Assembly (NCBI GenBank): GCA_035691305.1
Contig: DASSJF010000070.1
Span: 1-46,497 of the forward strand
Source of the DNA: a bacterium
GTDB taxonomy: Bacteria > Sysuimicrobiota > Sysuimicrobiia > Sysuimicrobiales > Segetimicrobiaceae
Length of the DNA stretch: 46,497 nucleotides
Reading direction: 5' to 3'
Below are positions 7,834 to 17,231 of the stretch, piece after piece (position 1 is the stretch's first letter; each line of letters starts with the position of its first letter). The position numbers were made by a program, and so were the translations under genes. The notes beneath the pieces are model-generated. The model was not told the DNA's origin and did not search any database. It was given only the letters and a program-made list of their open reading frames with translations.

Positions 7834-8289
7834 ATGGCCGCGAAGTCCACGACCGGCCCGGCGCAGCCCCGGCATCCTCTGATTGAGAAAGCCTTTGCGT
7901 CCGAGGTTCCGGTTGCGGCGCTCATCGGGTTTCACGTCGAAGAGGCGGGCGACGGGCGCTCGGTTCTCTCGTTCCGGGCCGGTCCGCAGCACGCGAACCC
8001 GATGGGGACGCTTCACGGCGGCGTGCTGTGCGACGTAGCGGACGCGGCGATGGGCCTCGCGTTCGCGACGACGCTGGCACCCGACGAGTCGTTCACGACG
8101 GTGTCGCTCGACATCAACTTCTTTCGCCCGGTCTGGCAGGCGACGCTGCGGGTCGAGGGCCGAGTGGTCAACCGCGGCAAGAGCTCGGGCTACGTCGAGT
8201 GTGACGTCACGGACCGGGACGGCCGGTGGATCGCCAGGGCGCACTCGACCTGCTTCGTCCTGCGGGGGGAGCAAGCGAAAGGGCGATGA
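7834..8289 (+). CDS. PaaI-type hotdog-fold thioesterase
   Basis: A 151-residue hotdog-fold protein of the PaaI/acyl-CoA thioesterase family, expected to hydrolyse an acyl- or aryl-CoA thioester in the cytosol. The signature NPMGTLHGGVLCDVADAAMG holds the conserved His-Gly-Gly, followed by the usual central strand region (TTVSLDINFFRPVWQATLRVEGRVVNRGKSSG, given only to locate the domain core at about residues 88-120). It starts at ATG 7834 after AAGG. Its stop overlaps the next gene's start as ATGA, making it first in an operon with a HAD phosphatase and two glycoside-active enzymes. The substrate is unknown. Confidence 0.87.
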   Translation: MAAKSTTGPAQPRHPLIEKAFASEVPVAALIGFHVEEAGDGRSVLSFRAGPQHANPMGTLHGGVLCDVADAAMGLAFATTLAPDESFTTVSLDINFFRPVWQATLRVEGRVVNRGKSSGYVECDVTDRDGRWIARAHSTCFVLRGEQAKGR

Positions 8290-9032
8290 CGCGGTCCCGG
8301 ATCCGCGCGTTCATCTTCGACCTCGACGGGACCCTCGCCGAGACCGAGCGCCTGAAGGCGCTTTCGTACGCCGCCGCGGCGCGTGAGCTGCGGCCGGACC
8401 TCACCGAAAACCGTGTCGTGGACGCGTTCAGCGAGTTCGTCGGCCAAACGCGGGACGATATGGCGCGTAACCTGACCGTCCGGCTCGGGCTGGAGGAGAC
8501 GGCGGGTGCGCGGATGACGGAGTTCGGCGTGCGCGAGCCGTGGCAGGTGCTGTCGGCCATGCGCACGCGCCGCTATCGGGAGGTGCTCGCCGACCGCGGG
8601 CTGCTGCGCGCGCAGCGATATCCCCACAACATCGCGCTTCTTCACTGGGCGCGCGGGGAAGGGTACCGGACGGCGCTGTGCAGCATGTCGCACCGCGACG
8701 AAATCCGGAAGGTCCTCGATGCGCTCGACCTCGCCGGCTGTTTCGATGTGATCGCGAGCGTCGACGACGTCTCGCGCCCGAAGCCGGACCCGGAGATCGA
8801 CCTGCTCGTCGCGCGCCGGCTCGACCTCGCGCCGGCGGAGTGTCTCGTGATCGAGGACTCGCCGCCGGGCGTGCGGGCCGCGATCGCCGCGAACATGGCC
8901 GTGATCGCGGTCACCACGCCGCTGACACGGGAGAAGTTTCGGGACGGCGCGCTGCTGGACCGCCACTGGGTCGTCGGTGATCCCGCGACGCTGATGACGG
9001 TGGTGCGGGAGCGCCTCGAGGCGGTCGCGTGA
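8286..9032 (+). CDS. HAD-superfamily phosphatase (beta-phosphoglucomutase/phosphatase-like)
   Basis: A 248-residue HAD hydrolase with a helical cap domain. Motif I is [13 protein letters not shown] at residues 9-21 (both aspartates present), motif II is the CSMSH serine region, motif III is the lysine in SRPKPDPE, and motif IV is [12 protein letters not shown]. The family includes phosphoglycolate phosphatase, beta-phosphoglucomutase and sugar-phosphate phosphatases. I set the start at ATG 8286, an ATGA overlap with the thioesterase, because motif I follows directly. Its own stop overlaps the GH63-like gene. The context suggests dephosphorylation or isomerisation of a sugar phosphate from the adjacent glucan enzymes. 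Confidence 0.88.
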   Translation: MTRSRIRAFIFDLDGTLAETERLKALSYAAAARELRPDLTENRVVDAFSEFVGQTRDDMARNLTVRLGLEETAGARMTEFGVREPWQVLSAMRTRRYREVLADRGLLRAQRYPHNIALLHWARGEGYRTALCSMSHRDEIRKVLDALDLAGCFDVIASVDDVSRPKPDPEIDLLVARRLDLAPAECLVIEDSPPGVRAAIAANMAVIAVTTPLTREKFRDGALLDRHWVVGDPATLMTVVRERLEAVA

Positions 9033-11737
9033 TGGCCGGCGATGCCGAACGCCGCCGGCTCGTCGAGGCGCACGCGGGACGCGCGCCGTGGTACAAATGG
9101 GGCCCGTATCTGTCGCAGCGGCAGTGGGGCACGGTGCGCGAGGACTACTCCGCCGGCGGCACAGCCTGGGACTATTTCCCGCACGACCACGCCCGTTCGC
9201 GCGCCTACCGGTGGGGAGAGGACGGCCTGCTCGGCATCTCCGACGACCGCGGGCGGCTGTGCTTCGCCCCGGTGCTCTGGAACGGCGCCGATCCGATTTT
9301 GAAGGAGCGGCTCTTCGGCCTCAACACGTTCGAAGGCAATCACGGCGAGGACGTCAAGGAATACTACTTCTTCCTCGACAACACGCCGACGCACTCGTAC
9401 ATGCGCGCGCTGTACAAGTATCCCCAGCGCGCGTTTCCATACGCGCAGCTGGTCGCCGAAAATCACCGGCGGGGCCGGGACGCGCCGGAGTTCGAGTTGA
9501 TCGACACCGGCATCTTCGACGAGGGCCGGTATTTCGATGTCACGGTCGAGTATGCGAAGGCGGCGCCGGAGGACATCCTTATCCGAATTACCGCCGCGAA
9601 CCGCGGGCCGGAGTCGGCGCCCATCCATCTTTTGCCGACGTTGTGGTATCGCAACACCTGGGCGTGGGGATCGGGCGAGGCCGCGCCGGAGATGCGGGCG
9701 ATCGCGGGGCCGCGCCCGGGGGGGGCCTGGCAAACCGTGCGCGTCCTTCACTCCGTGATCGGCGACTACCGGTTGGCCTGCGCCGGTGATCCCGCGCTCC
9801 TGTTCACGGAGAACGAGAGCAACGCGGAACGGCTGTGGGGCGTGCCGAGCCGGACGCGCTACGTCAAAGACGGCATCAACGCCGCCGTCGTCGAGGGGCG
9901 AGCGGATGCCGTCAACCCGGAGGCCGCCGGCACCAAGGTCGCGGCCCACTACGTCTTCACGCTCGCGCCCGCCGAGTCGCGGGCCGTGCTGCTGCGCTTG
10001 TCGAGAACCGGCTCCGATTTCGACGCGGCCGGCCGGTCCGCCGTCAGACCGTCCGCCGGCGGGGCGCCGCCGTTCGTGGGCGCGGCGGACGTTTTCCTGG
10101 CCCGGCAGGCAGAGGCCGACGCGTTTCATCGGGCGCTCGGGCCCGAGGGGGCCTCGGACGACGCCCGCCTGGTGCAGCGTCAGGCGCTCGCCGGCCTGCT
10201 CTGGAGCAGGCAGCATTACCGCTACGATGTGCGGCGGTGGCTGGAGGGCGATCCCGCGGGTCCCGTGCCGCCGGCGCAGCGCAGGCGGGGCCGCAACGCC
10301 GGCTGGGACCACGTCGATGCCGCCGACGTGATCTCGATGCCCGACACGTGGGAGTATCCGTGGTTCGCGGCGTGGGACTTGGCGTTCCAGTGCGTCCCGC
10401 TCGCCCTCGTGGATCCCGAGTTCGCCAAGCGACAGCTGATCCTGATCATGCGCGAATGGTACATGCACCCCAACGGGGAGCTGCCGGCGTACGAATGGGC
10501 TTTCGGCGACGTCAACCCGCCGGTGCACGCGTGGGCCGCGTGGCGCGTCTACGCCATCGACCGCGTGGTCCGCGGGAAACCGGACCGGGGTTTCTTGGAG
10601 CGCGTCTTCCACAAGCTGCTGCTCAACTTCACCTGGTGGGTGAATCGGAAGGACGCGGAAGGCCGGAACATCTTCCAGGGCGGATTTCTCGGGCTCGACA
10701 ACATCGGGATCTTCGACCGCAGCCAGCCGTTGCCCACCGGCGGCCACCTCGACCAAGCCGACGGGACCGCGTGGATGGGCATGTTCTGCCTCAACATGCT
10801 GATGATCGCGATGGAGCTGGCGCGCGAAGACAACGCCTATGAGGACGTCGCGACGAAGTTCTTCGAACACTTTCTGTTCATCGGCGCCGCCCTCAACAAC
10901 ATCGGCGGCACCGGCATCCCGCTGTGGAACGACCGCGACGAGTTCTACTACGACGTGCTGCACTTGCCCGATGAGACCTACCGGTCGCTCGAGATCCGAT
11001 CCGCGGTCGGTCTGCTGCCGCTCTTTGCGGTGGAGACGATCGAACCGGCGTTGCTCGCGCGCCTGCCGGAATTCCGGTCGCGCGTCGAATGGGTGCTTGC
11101 GAACCGCGCGGATCTCGCCGGCCTGATTTCACGCTGGCACGTGCCCGGAGCGGGGGAACAGCGGCTGCTCGCGCTGGCGCGCGGACACCGGATGAAGCGC
11201 GTGCTGCGCCGGGTGCTCGATCCGCAGGAGTTTCTGAGCGACCACGGCGTGCGCATGATGAGCAGGTATCACTTGGAGCATCCGTACATGCTCGACGTCG
11301 GCGGCCGGTCGTATCGCGTTGCGTACGAGCCGGCCGAGTCGCGCACGGGCCTGTTCGGCGGAAACTCGAACTGGCGCGGTCCGATCTGGTTCCCGATCAA
11401 CTTCCTGCTGATCGAGGCGCTGTGCCGGTTTCACACTTACTACGGCGACGATTTTTTGGTGGAGCACCCCACCGGCTCGGGGAGGCTGCGGACGCTGCGG
11501 GCGATCGCGGTCGATCTGGGCGGCCGCCTCACGCGGATCTTCCTCCGGGACGAGCGCGGCCGCCGCGCCGTCTTCGGCGGAAACGAGCGCTTTCAGACCG
11601 ACCCGAACTGGCGCGACTACCTGCCGTTCCACGAGTATTTTCACGGCGACCACGGGGCCGGCCTCGGCGCGAGCCACCAGACCGGGTGGACCGCGCTCGT
11701 GGCCACGTTGCTGGCGGACCCGCCCTGGGGCCGTTGA
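9029..11737 (+). CDS. GH63-like glucosidase (MGH1-type glycoside hydrolase)
   Basis: A large (902-residue) soluble protein of the bacterial glucosidase family related to GH63 and mannosylglycerate hydrolase. An N-terminal beta-sandwich region ([33 protein letters not shown]) precedes an (alpha/alpha)6 barrel containing [16 protein letters not shown] near residue 440, where the catalytic acid of this family is expected, and [17 protein letters not shown] near residue 785. There is no signal peptide, so it probably acts on cytosolic alpha-glucosides. The start is GTG 9029 (GTGA overlap with the HAD gene) or ATG 9032. Its stop overlaps a TTG start of the glycogen debranching gene, so the two are made together. 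Confidence 0.85.
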   Translation: MMAGDAERRRLVEAHAGRAPWYKWGPYLSQRQWGTVREDYSAGGTAWDYFPHDHARSRAYRWGEDGLLGISDDRGRLCFAPVLWNGADPILKERLFGLNTFEGNHGEDVKEYYFFLDNTPTHSYMRALYKYPQRAFPYAQLVAENHRRGRDAPEFELIDTGIFDEGRYFDVTVEYAKAAPEDILIRITAANRGPESAPIHLLPTLWYRNTWAWGSGEAAPEMRAIAGPRPGGAWQTVRVLHSVIGDYRLACAGDPALLFTENESNAERLWGVPSRTRYVKDGINAAVVEGRADAVNPEAAGTKVAAHYVFTLAPAESRAVLLRLSRTGSDFDAAGRSAVRPSAGGAPPFVGAADVFLARQAEADAFHRALGPEGASDDARLVQRQALAGLLWSRQHYRYDVRRWLEGDPAGPVPPAQRRRGRNAGWDHVDAADVISMPDTWEYPWFAAWDLAFQCVPLALVDPEFAKRQLILIMREWYMHPNGELPAYEWAFGDVNPPVHAWAAWRVYAIDRVVRGKPDRGFLERVFHKLLLNFTWWVNRKDAEGRNIFQGGFLGLDNIGIFDRSQPLPTGGHLDQADGTAWMGMFCLNMLMIAMELAREDNAYEDVATKFFEHFLFIGAALNNIGGTGIPLWNDRDEFYYDVLHLPDETYRSLEIRSAVGLLPLFAVETIEPALLARLPEFRSRVEWVLANRADLAGLISRWHVPGAGEQRLLALARGHRMKRVLRRVLDPQEFLSDHGVRMMSRYHLEHPYMLDVGGRSYRVAYEPAESRTGLFGGNSNWRGPIWFPINFLLIEALCRFHTYYGDDFLVEHPTGSGRLRTLRAIAVDLGGRLTRIFLRDERGRRAVFGGNERFQTDPNWRDYLPFHEYFHGDHGAGLGASHQTGWTALVATLLADPPWGR

Positions 11738-13728
11738 TCTCCTTCGGGCGGGCGATCTGCGGCGATCTGCCGTCGGCGCTGCGGCGCGAGTGGCTCGTCA
11801 CGAACGGGATCGGCGGGTATGCGTCGGGCACGCTCGCGGGGGTCAACACCCGACGGTATCACGGGCTGCTCGTCGCGGCCCTCGCCCCGCCGGTCGGGCG
11901 GACGGTGCTGGTGGCGGGGCTCGTGGAGTTCGCCGTCGTGGACGGGCGGCGGCATCCGCTGTCGGCGCACGAGTTCGCCGGCGGGACCGTCGAGCCGGCC
12001 GGCCACCTCCACCTCGAGCGGTTCGATCTCGACGGTATGCTGCCGGTCTGGACGTACGCGGTCGACGACGCGTTGATCGAGCGCCGTGTGTGGATGGCCG
12101 AGGGCCGCAACACGACGTACGTCCGCTACCGGCTCGCGCGCGGCGGCGGCCCCATCGCGCTCCACATTACGCCGCTCGTCACGCGGCGCGACTTCCACGC
12201 GCTGCGGTCGGGCGCGGGCTGGCGCCCCGACGTCGGCGTCGCCGCCTCGGGCATCGCGATCCGCGCCGACGGCGCGCCGCCGTACCGCCTGCTCGCGCCG
12301 CGCGGCCGGTTTACGCTCGACGGAATGTGGTGGTGGAACTTTCTGCACCGCGAGGAGACCGCGCGCGGCCTGGACGACCGCGAGGATCTCTACGCGCCGG
12401 GGGCGTTCGAACTATCGCTGTCGGAGGGCGAGCCCGCGGTGCTGGTCGCGACCGCGGAAGAAGCGCCCGATCTCGACGCCACGGCGTCGCTCGGCGAGGC
12501 CCGCGCGCGGCAGGAGGCGCTCCTGCGCCTGGCGGGCGCCGAGCGCGCGGATCCGGTCGTCCGGCAGTTGACGCTGGCGGCGGACCAGTTCGTCGTCCGG
12601 CGCGGGGCCGGCCGCTCGGTGCTCGCGGGCTACCATTGGTTCAACGACTGGGGCCGCGACGCGATGATCGCGCTGCCGGGCCTGACGCTTGCCACCGGAC
12701 GCCCGGACGACGCCGCGGCGATTCTCCGGACGTTCGTGGCGGCCGTCCGTGACGGCCTCCTTCCGAACCACTTCTCCCACTACGCATCCGGCGAGCCGGC
12801 GTACAACACCGCGGACGCGTCGCTCTGGTTCGTGCTGGCGGCGGCCGCGTACCTGGCGGCCGTCCGCGAGCGGGGATCGCCGGAGGACCGGGAGCTGTCC
12901 GCCGGCGTGCGACGGGCCGTGGGTGAGGTCGTCGACCGGTACGCGGCCGGCACCCGCTATGGGATCGGGATGGATCCGCGGGACGGTCTGATGCGCATCG
13001 GCGAGCCCGGCGTCCAGCTCACGTGGATGGACGCGATGGTGGGCGACACGATCGTCACGCCGCGCACCGGCAAACCGGTCGAGATCAACGCGCTCTGGTA
13101 CAACGCGCTTCGGGCCGCGGCGCAGTTGTCGGACGGCGGCCGCGACGCCGACCGGTACGAGGCGCTGTCGGCACGCGTGCGGGCCTCGTTTGGCGCCCGG
13201 TTCGTGCGGCCGGGCCGCGACTCGCTCGCCGACGTCGTCGACGGGGTGGACGGCGACGACCTGAGCGTGCGGCCGAACCAGATCTTTGCGGTGTCGCTGC
13301 CGTTCCCGCTGCTGGAGGGGGAGGCGGCGGCGGCCGTCGTCCGCGCGGTCGGGCGCGCGCTGCTGACCTCGTACGGACTGCGCTCGCTGGCGCCGGACGC
13401 GCCGGGGTATCGCGGGACCTACGAAGGCGATGTGCTGCACCGCGATTACGCCTACCACGAGGGCACCGTGTGGGCCTGGCTGCTCGGACCGTACGCCGAA
13501 GCCTACCATCGGGTCACGGGGGACGCGGCCGGCGCGCTCGATGTGCTGCGGCCGTTCGAACACCACCTGAGGGACGGGGGACTTGGTACGATATCAGAGA
13601 TCTTCGACGGCGACCCGCCGCACCGTCCCCGCGGCTGCATCGCGCAGGCCTGGAGCGTGGCCGAGGTGCTGAGGGTATGGCGGAAACTTCGGGAGGCTGC
13701 GGGGTGGCGTTCTCGCACGGCGCGGTGA
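11734..13728 (+). CDS. Glycogen debranching enzyme (GH133-type, GDE_N plus GDE_C)
   Basis: The 664-residue protein has a GDE_N domain ([32 protein letters not shown]) and a C-terminal amylo-alpha-1,6-glucosidase barrel with [18 protein letters not shown] around residue 305, the family's catalytic-acid region. It removes alpha-1,6 branches from glycogen or related glucans. The frame has no ATG or GTG near the conserved N-terminus. TTG 11734 overlaps the upstream stop as TTGA and places the conserved sequence about 20 residues in. Coupling to the GH63-like glucosidase suggests a joint pathway of cytosolic alpha-glucan turnover. Confidence 0.88.
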   Translation: MISFGRAICGDLPSALRREWLVTNGIGGYASGTLAGVNTRRYHGLLVAALAPPVGRTVLVAGLVEFAVVDGRRHPLSAHEFAGGTVEPAGHLHLERFDLDGMLPVWTYAVDDALIERRVWMAEGRNTTYVRYRLARGGGPIALHITPLVTRRDFHALRSGAGWRPDVGVAASGIAIRADGAPPYRLLAPRGRFTLDGMWWWNFLHREETARGLDDREDLYAPGAFELSLSEGEPAVLVATAEEAPDLDATASLGEARARQEALLRLAGAERADPVVRQLTLAADQFVVRRGAGRSVLAGYHWFNDWGRDAMIALPGLTLATGRPDDAAAILRTFVAAVRDGLLPNHFSHYASGEPAYNTADASLWFVLAAAAYLAAVRERGSPEDRELSAGVRRAVGEVVDRYAAGTRYGIGMDPRDGLMRIGEPGVQLTWMDAMVGDTIVTPRTGKPVEINALWYNALRAAAQLSDGGRDADRYEALSARVRASFGARFVRPGRDSLADVVDGVDGDDLSVRPNQIFAVSLPFPLLEGEAAAAVVRAVGRALLTSYGLRSLAPDAPGYRGTYEGDVLHRDYAYHEGTVWAWLLGPYAEAYHRVTGDAAGALDVLRPFEHHLRDGGLGTISEIFDGDPPHRPRGCIAQAWSVAEVLRVWRKLREAAGWRSRTAR

Positions 13729-14327
13729 CCGAGGTACCGGCGCTGCTTCTCACGCGGCGCACGGTGCGGTTCTACAAACCCGATCCCGTACCGGATGCGA
13801 TCGTGCGCACGCTGCTCGAAGCGGCGGCCTGCGCGCCGACGGCGCACAACGCGCAGCCGGTGCGGTACGTCGTGATCCGGTCGCCGGAGGCGAAGCGGCG
13901 GCTCGCGGACCGGATGGCCCGCCGGTGGCGGCGGGACCTCGAGAAGGGCGGCACGCCGGAAGCATCGATCAAGGTGGAGCTGCGGTTCTCGACCCGGCGC
14001 TTCAGCGACGCGCCGCTGCTCATTCTGGCGGGCTACACGATGGCGGAGATGGACGTCTATCCCGACCGTGCGCGGCGGGCGGCCGAAGACACGATGGCGG
14101 TGCAGAGCGCGGCGGCGGGCATTCAGAACCTACTGCTCGCGGCGTCCGTGAACGGCCTCGGGGCCTGCTGGTGCTGTGCGCCGCTCTTTTGCGCCGGCAT
14201 CGTGCGGCGGGCGCTCGATCTCCCGGACGATTTCGTGCCGCAGGCGCTGCTCACGATCGGCTACCCGGCGCATACGCCGCCCGTGCCCCCACGCAAGCCC
14301 CTCGACGCGATCGTCGCCTACCGCTGA
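13704..14327 (+). CDS. FbiB-C-like nitroreductase, candidate dehydro-F420-0 reductase
   Basis: A 207-residue nitroreductase-fold flavoprotein. Its sequence tracks the C-terminal domain of actinobacterial FbiB: RRTVRFYKPDPVPDAIV, AACAPTAHNAQPVRYVV, and especially YPDRARRAAEDTMAVQSAA, GLGACWCCAPLFCAGIVRR and LDLPDDFVPQAL. In mycobacteria that domain reduces dehydro-F420-0 to F420-0 with FMN. Here it stands alone, five bases upstream of cofD, without the CofE ligase domain. I favour GTG 13704 because GGGAGG precedes it by seven bases; ATG 13677 is in frame. It overlaps the 3' end of the debranching gene. The reductase role is inferred from similarity and position. Confidence 0.82.
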   Translation: MAFSHGAVTEVPALLLTRRTVRFYKPDPVPDAIVRTLLEAAACAPTAHNAQPVRYVVIRSPEAKRRLADRMARRWRRDLEKGGTPEASIKVELRFSTRRFSDAPLLILAGYTMAEMDVYPDRARRAAEDTMAVQSAAAGIQNLLLAASVNGLGACWCCAPLFCAGIVRRALDLPDDFVPQALLTIGYPAHTPPVPPRKPLDAIVAYR

Positions 14328-14332
14328 GTTCC

Positions 14333-15325
14333 GTGATCACCGTGCTCTGCGGCGGCGTGGGCGGCGTCAAGCTCGTGGACGGCCTCGCGTCCGTGCTGCG
14401 CGATCCGGCGGACCTGACTGTGATCGTCAACACCGCGGACGATTTCGAGCATCTCGGCCTGTCCATCTCGCCGGACGTGGACACCGTCTTGTACACGCTC
14501 GCCGGTCTCGTCAGCGATGAGCGCGGGTGGGGGATCGAGGGCGAGACGTGGGCGGCGATGGAGATGCTCGGCCGGTACGGCCTGCCGGTGTGGTTCCGGC
14601 TCGGCGACCGTGATCTCGCGACCCACATCGCGCGCACGCTGTGGCGGCGCGCCGGGCGCCGTCCGACCGACGTCACGGCCGCGCTGGCGGCGGCGCTCGG
14701 GGTGAAGCCGCGGGTGTTGCCGATGACGGACGGCCGGGTCGCGACCTTCGTCCACACGCCCGACGGGCGGCTGCCGTTTCAGGAGTACTTCGTGAAGCGG
14801 GGCGCGCGCGACCCCGTGCGCCGCATCGAACTGGAAGGCATCGAGACCGCGGACCCGTCGCCGGAGGTCTTCCGGGCGATTCGCGACTCCGCGCTGATCA
14901 TCGTCGCGCCGAGCAATCCGCTCGTCAGCGTCGGCCCGATTTTGGCGCTGCGCGGCGCGGCCGGGGCCCTCGCCGCAACCCGCGCGCTCCGTATCGCGGT
15001 CACGCCGCTCATCGGCGGCACCGCCGTGAAGGGGCCGACGGTCGAGATGATGCGCGGCGCCGGCATGCGGGCCGACGCGGCCGCGGTCGCCGAACTCTAT
15101 GCCGCGTTTCTCGACGTCTTCGTCCTCGACGCGCGCGACGAGGGCGCGGCGGACGCGGTCCGGGCGGCGGCGACGCCGGGCCGGCCGTTCGACGTCGAAT
15201 GCGCCGATACGCTGATGGCCGACCGGGCGGGCAGGCGGCGCCTCGCGCGCGACGTGCTTCGCATCGCCGCTGCGCGCGGGGTGGCAGCGGACACCGTGCC
15301 CGCCGACCGCGGCTCGGAGCGATGA
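14333..15325 (+). CDS. cofD: 2-phospho-L-lactate (or enolpyruvyl) transferase of F420 biosynthesis
   Basis: CofD/FbiA joins the activated three-carbon unit from CofC to the deazaflavin Fo, forming F420-0 or dehydro-F420-0. The 330-residue protein opens with ITVLCGGVGGVKLVDGLA, the nucleotide-binding glycine loop, followed by VNTADDFEHLGLSISPDVDT, which marks the family and supplies metal-binding aspartates, and later SNPLVSVGPIL and TPLIGGTAVKGPT. It starts at GTG 14333, five bases after the nitroreductase stop. Its stop overlaps cofC as ATGA. The placement beside an FbiB-C-like reductase suggests the PEP-derived route. Confidence 0.95.
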   Translation: MITVLCGGVGGVKLVDGLASVLRDPADLTVIVNTADDFEHLGLSISPDVDTVLYTLAGLVSDERGWGIEGETWAAMEMLGRYGLPVWFRLGDRDLATHIARTLWRRAGRRPTDVTAALAAALGVKPRVLPMTDGRVATFVHTPDGRLPFQEYFVKRGARDPVRRIELEGIETADPSPEVFRAIRDSALIIVAPSNPLVSVGPILALRGAAGALAATRALRIAVTPLIGGTAVKGPTVEMMRGAGMRADAAAVAELYAAFLDVFVLDARDEGAADAVRAAATPGRPFDVECADTLMADRAGRRRLARDVLRIAAARGVAADTVPADRGSER

Positions 15326-15957
15326 GAGCGCGCGCGATTGTCCCTCAGAAGCGTCTGCTCGAGGCGAAGAGCCGGCTCGAAGGCGCGCTCTCGGCGGCGG
15401 ACCGCGCGGCGCTGAGCCTCGCGGTGTTGTCGCACGTCTGCGCGGCGCTCAAGGCCGCGCCGAGCGTCGAGAGCATCGTCGTTATGACGCCGGATCCCGC
15501 GGCGCGGCGGCAGGCCGCGGCCTGGGGCATTCCGGCGATCCCCGACCGGCGGCCGGGCCTCAACGACGCGCTGGAGCAGGCGATGCGCAACGGCGGCGCG
15601 CCGCACGCTGTGCTCATCGTAGCTGCGGACCTGCCGCTCCTCGCGCCCGAGGACGTGGAGGCGCTGCTGCGCTCCGCCGGGCCCGGACGCCTTGTGCTCG
15701 CGCCCTCGAAGGAAGGGACCGGGACGAACGCCGTGGCGGTGCCGCCCGGAATGGTGTTTCATCCCGCCTATGGCGGGGGCAGCCTTTGGGCGCATCGGCG
15801 CGCCGCCCGCGCGGGCGGACACGAGGTCGTTGAGGTCCGGCGGCCCGGCCTCGCGTTCGACCTCGATACCCAGGAGGATCTTCGCGCGCTGCGCTACTGC
15901 GATGTTTTCGTGCCGGCGGCCGCCGTGCCGGACGCCGCCCGGTTTGGGTGGCGGTAG
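15322..15957 (+). CDS. cofC: 2-phospho-L-lactate/PEP guanylyltransferase of F420 biosynthesis
   Basis: CofC (FbiD in mycobacteria) condenses 2-phospholactate or PEP with GTP to give the CofD donor. The 211-residue nucleotidyltransferase has the N-terminal PQKRLLEAKSRL motif, RRPGLNDALEQA, the metal site VLIVAADLPLLAPEDV, LAPSKEGTGTNAVAV and a final FDLDTQEDL. All match the CofC fold. The ATGA overlap with cofD implies coupled translation. The last 64 bases overlap, tail to tail, the 3' end of cofH on the other strand, with no terminator between them. Confidence 0.93.
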   Translation: MRARAIVPQKRLLEAKSRLEGALSAADRAALSLAVLSHVCAALKAAPSVESIVVMTPDPAARRQAAAWGIPAIPDRRPGLNDALEQAMRNGGAPHAVLIVAADLPLLAPEDVEALLRSAGPGRLVLAPSKEGTGTNAVAVPPGMVFHPAYGGGSLWAHRRAARAGGHEVVEVRRPGLAFDLDTQEDLRALRYCDVFVPAAAVPDAARFGWR

Positions 15958-17231
15958 CGGTAGCGATCCAACTTGATCAGCTGATGGTAGCTGCCGAACC
16001 GCAGGCGGTCCGAGGCGGCCACGTCGAGCGGCTCCGGCGTCTCGGCGTCCCTCCCGTCGAAGACCCGCCGGATTCCGTAGGTCGTCGTGCGCTCGGCCGG
16101 GACGCGGCCCGTGTCGCGGATGAGGCGACGGAGCTCGGCCGGGGGAATCAGCTGGCCGAAGCCGGCCCCCGCAGCCGTGGAGATGCTCTCGTTGATGAGC
16201 GTGCCGCCGACGTCGTTGGCGCCGGCGGTCAGCAGCAGCTGCGTCACGCGCGGGCCTTCCTTCACCCACGACACCTGCAGGTTGGGAATCGCCCACCCGA
16301 GCACGACGCGCGAGACCGCGTGTACCCTGAGGACTTCCATGCCGGTGGGGCCGGGCCGCAGTCCCGGGACGAGGCCCTTCTGCCACATCGGCGCCTCGGT
16401 GTGCACGAAGCTCAGCGGCACGAACTCGGTGAAGCCGCCGGACCGCCGCTGCAGGTCGCGCAGCAGCACGAGGTGCCGCGCCTGGTGGCCCGGCGTCTCC
16501 GCGTGCCCGAACATGATCGTGGACGTCGTTGGGATGCCGAGCTCGTGGGCCGTCGTGATGACCTCGATCCACTGCGCCGTCCGGATGCGGCCTGGGGCGA
16601 TCCGGTCGCGCAGTTCGTCGTCGAGAATCTCCGCCGCGGTCCCCGGCAGGCTGCCCACGCCCGCCGCCTTGAGCTCGCGCAGGTACTCGCGGATTGTGCG
16701 GCCCGACCGGACCGAGCCGTACAGCACCTCTTCCGGCGAGAACCCGTGGATGTGGATCTCCGGCAGCGCGGCCTTGACCGCGCGGGTGAGGTTGATGTAC
16801 ATGTCGCCGTCCATCTTGGGGGGCAGCCCGGCCTGGATGCAGACCTCGGTCGCCCCGAGGTCCCACGCCTCGCGCGCGCGGCGGACGATCTCTTCCTCGG
16901 GGAGGAAGTAGCCTTCTTCCTCCCGGAAGTCGCGGCTGAACGCGCAGAAACCGCAGCCTTTGATGCAGACGTTCGTGAAGTTGATGTTGCGGTTGACGAC
17001 GTAGGTCACCAGGTTGCCGGTCTGCTCGCGCCGCAGCTGATCGGCGGCCGCGGTGAGCGCGAGCAGGTCGCGCCCGGCGGCGCCGAGCAGCGTCTCCGCT
17101 TCCTCCGCGGTGACGTCGCCGCCGGACAGCGCGCGGTCGAGCGGCCGCGCGACGGCGGGCGTGAGGTCGGCGAGCAGGCGCTCGACCGGGCGGCCGGGGT
17201 CAGGCCGAAGCGCGTCCAAGCCGGTATCCAT
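15894..17231 (-). CDS. cofH: Fo synthase subunit 2 (radical SAM CofH)
   Basis: CofH is a radical-SAM enzyme that attaches the tyrosine-derived hydroxybenzyl radical to 5-amino-6-ribitylamino-uracil, the first step of the deazaflavin chromophore. The 445-residue protein has NRNINFTNVCIKGCGFCAFSR with the CxxxCxxC cluster motif, EVCIQAGLPPKMDGDMYI, HIHGFSPEEV, TIMFGHAETPGHQARH and GANDVGGTLINESIS, all diagnostic for CofH. The start is ATG 17231 preceded by AAGGAGG. The start overlaps the end of cofG by 32 bases. It is the last gene of the hemA-cofG-cofH operon and converges on cofC. Confidence 0.95.
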   Translation of the reverse strand: MDTGLDALRPDPGRPVERLLADLTPAVARPLDRALSGGDVTAEEAETLLGAAGRDLLALTAAADQLRREQTGNLVTYVVNRNINFTNVCIKGCGFCAFSRDFREEEGYFLPEEEIVRRAREAWDLGATEVCIQAGLPPKMDGDMYINLTRAVKAALPEIHIHGFSPEEVLYGSVRSGRTIREYLRELKAAGVGSLPGTAAEILDDELRDRIAPGRIRTAQWIEVITTAHELGIPTTSTIMFGHAETPGHQARHLVLLRDLQRRSGGFTEFVPLSFVHTEAPMWQKGLVPGLRPGPTGMEVLRVHAVSRVVLGWAIPNLQVSWVKEGPRVTQLLLTAGANDVGGTLINESISTAAGAGFGQLIPPAELRRLIRDTGRVPAERTTTYGIRRVFDGRDAETPEPLDVAASDRLRFGSYHQLIKLDRYRYRHPNRAASGTAAAGTKTSQ

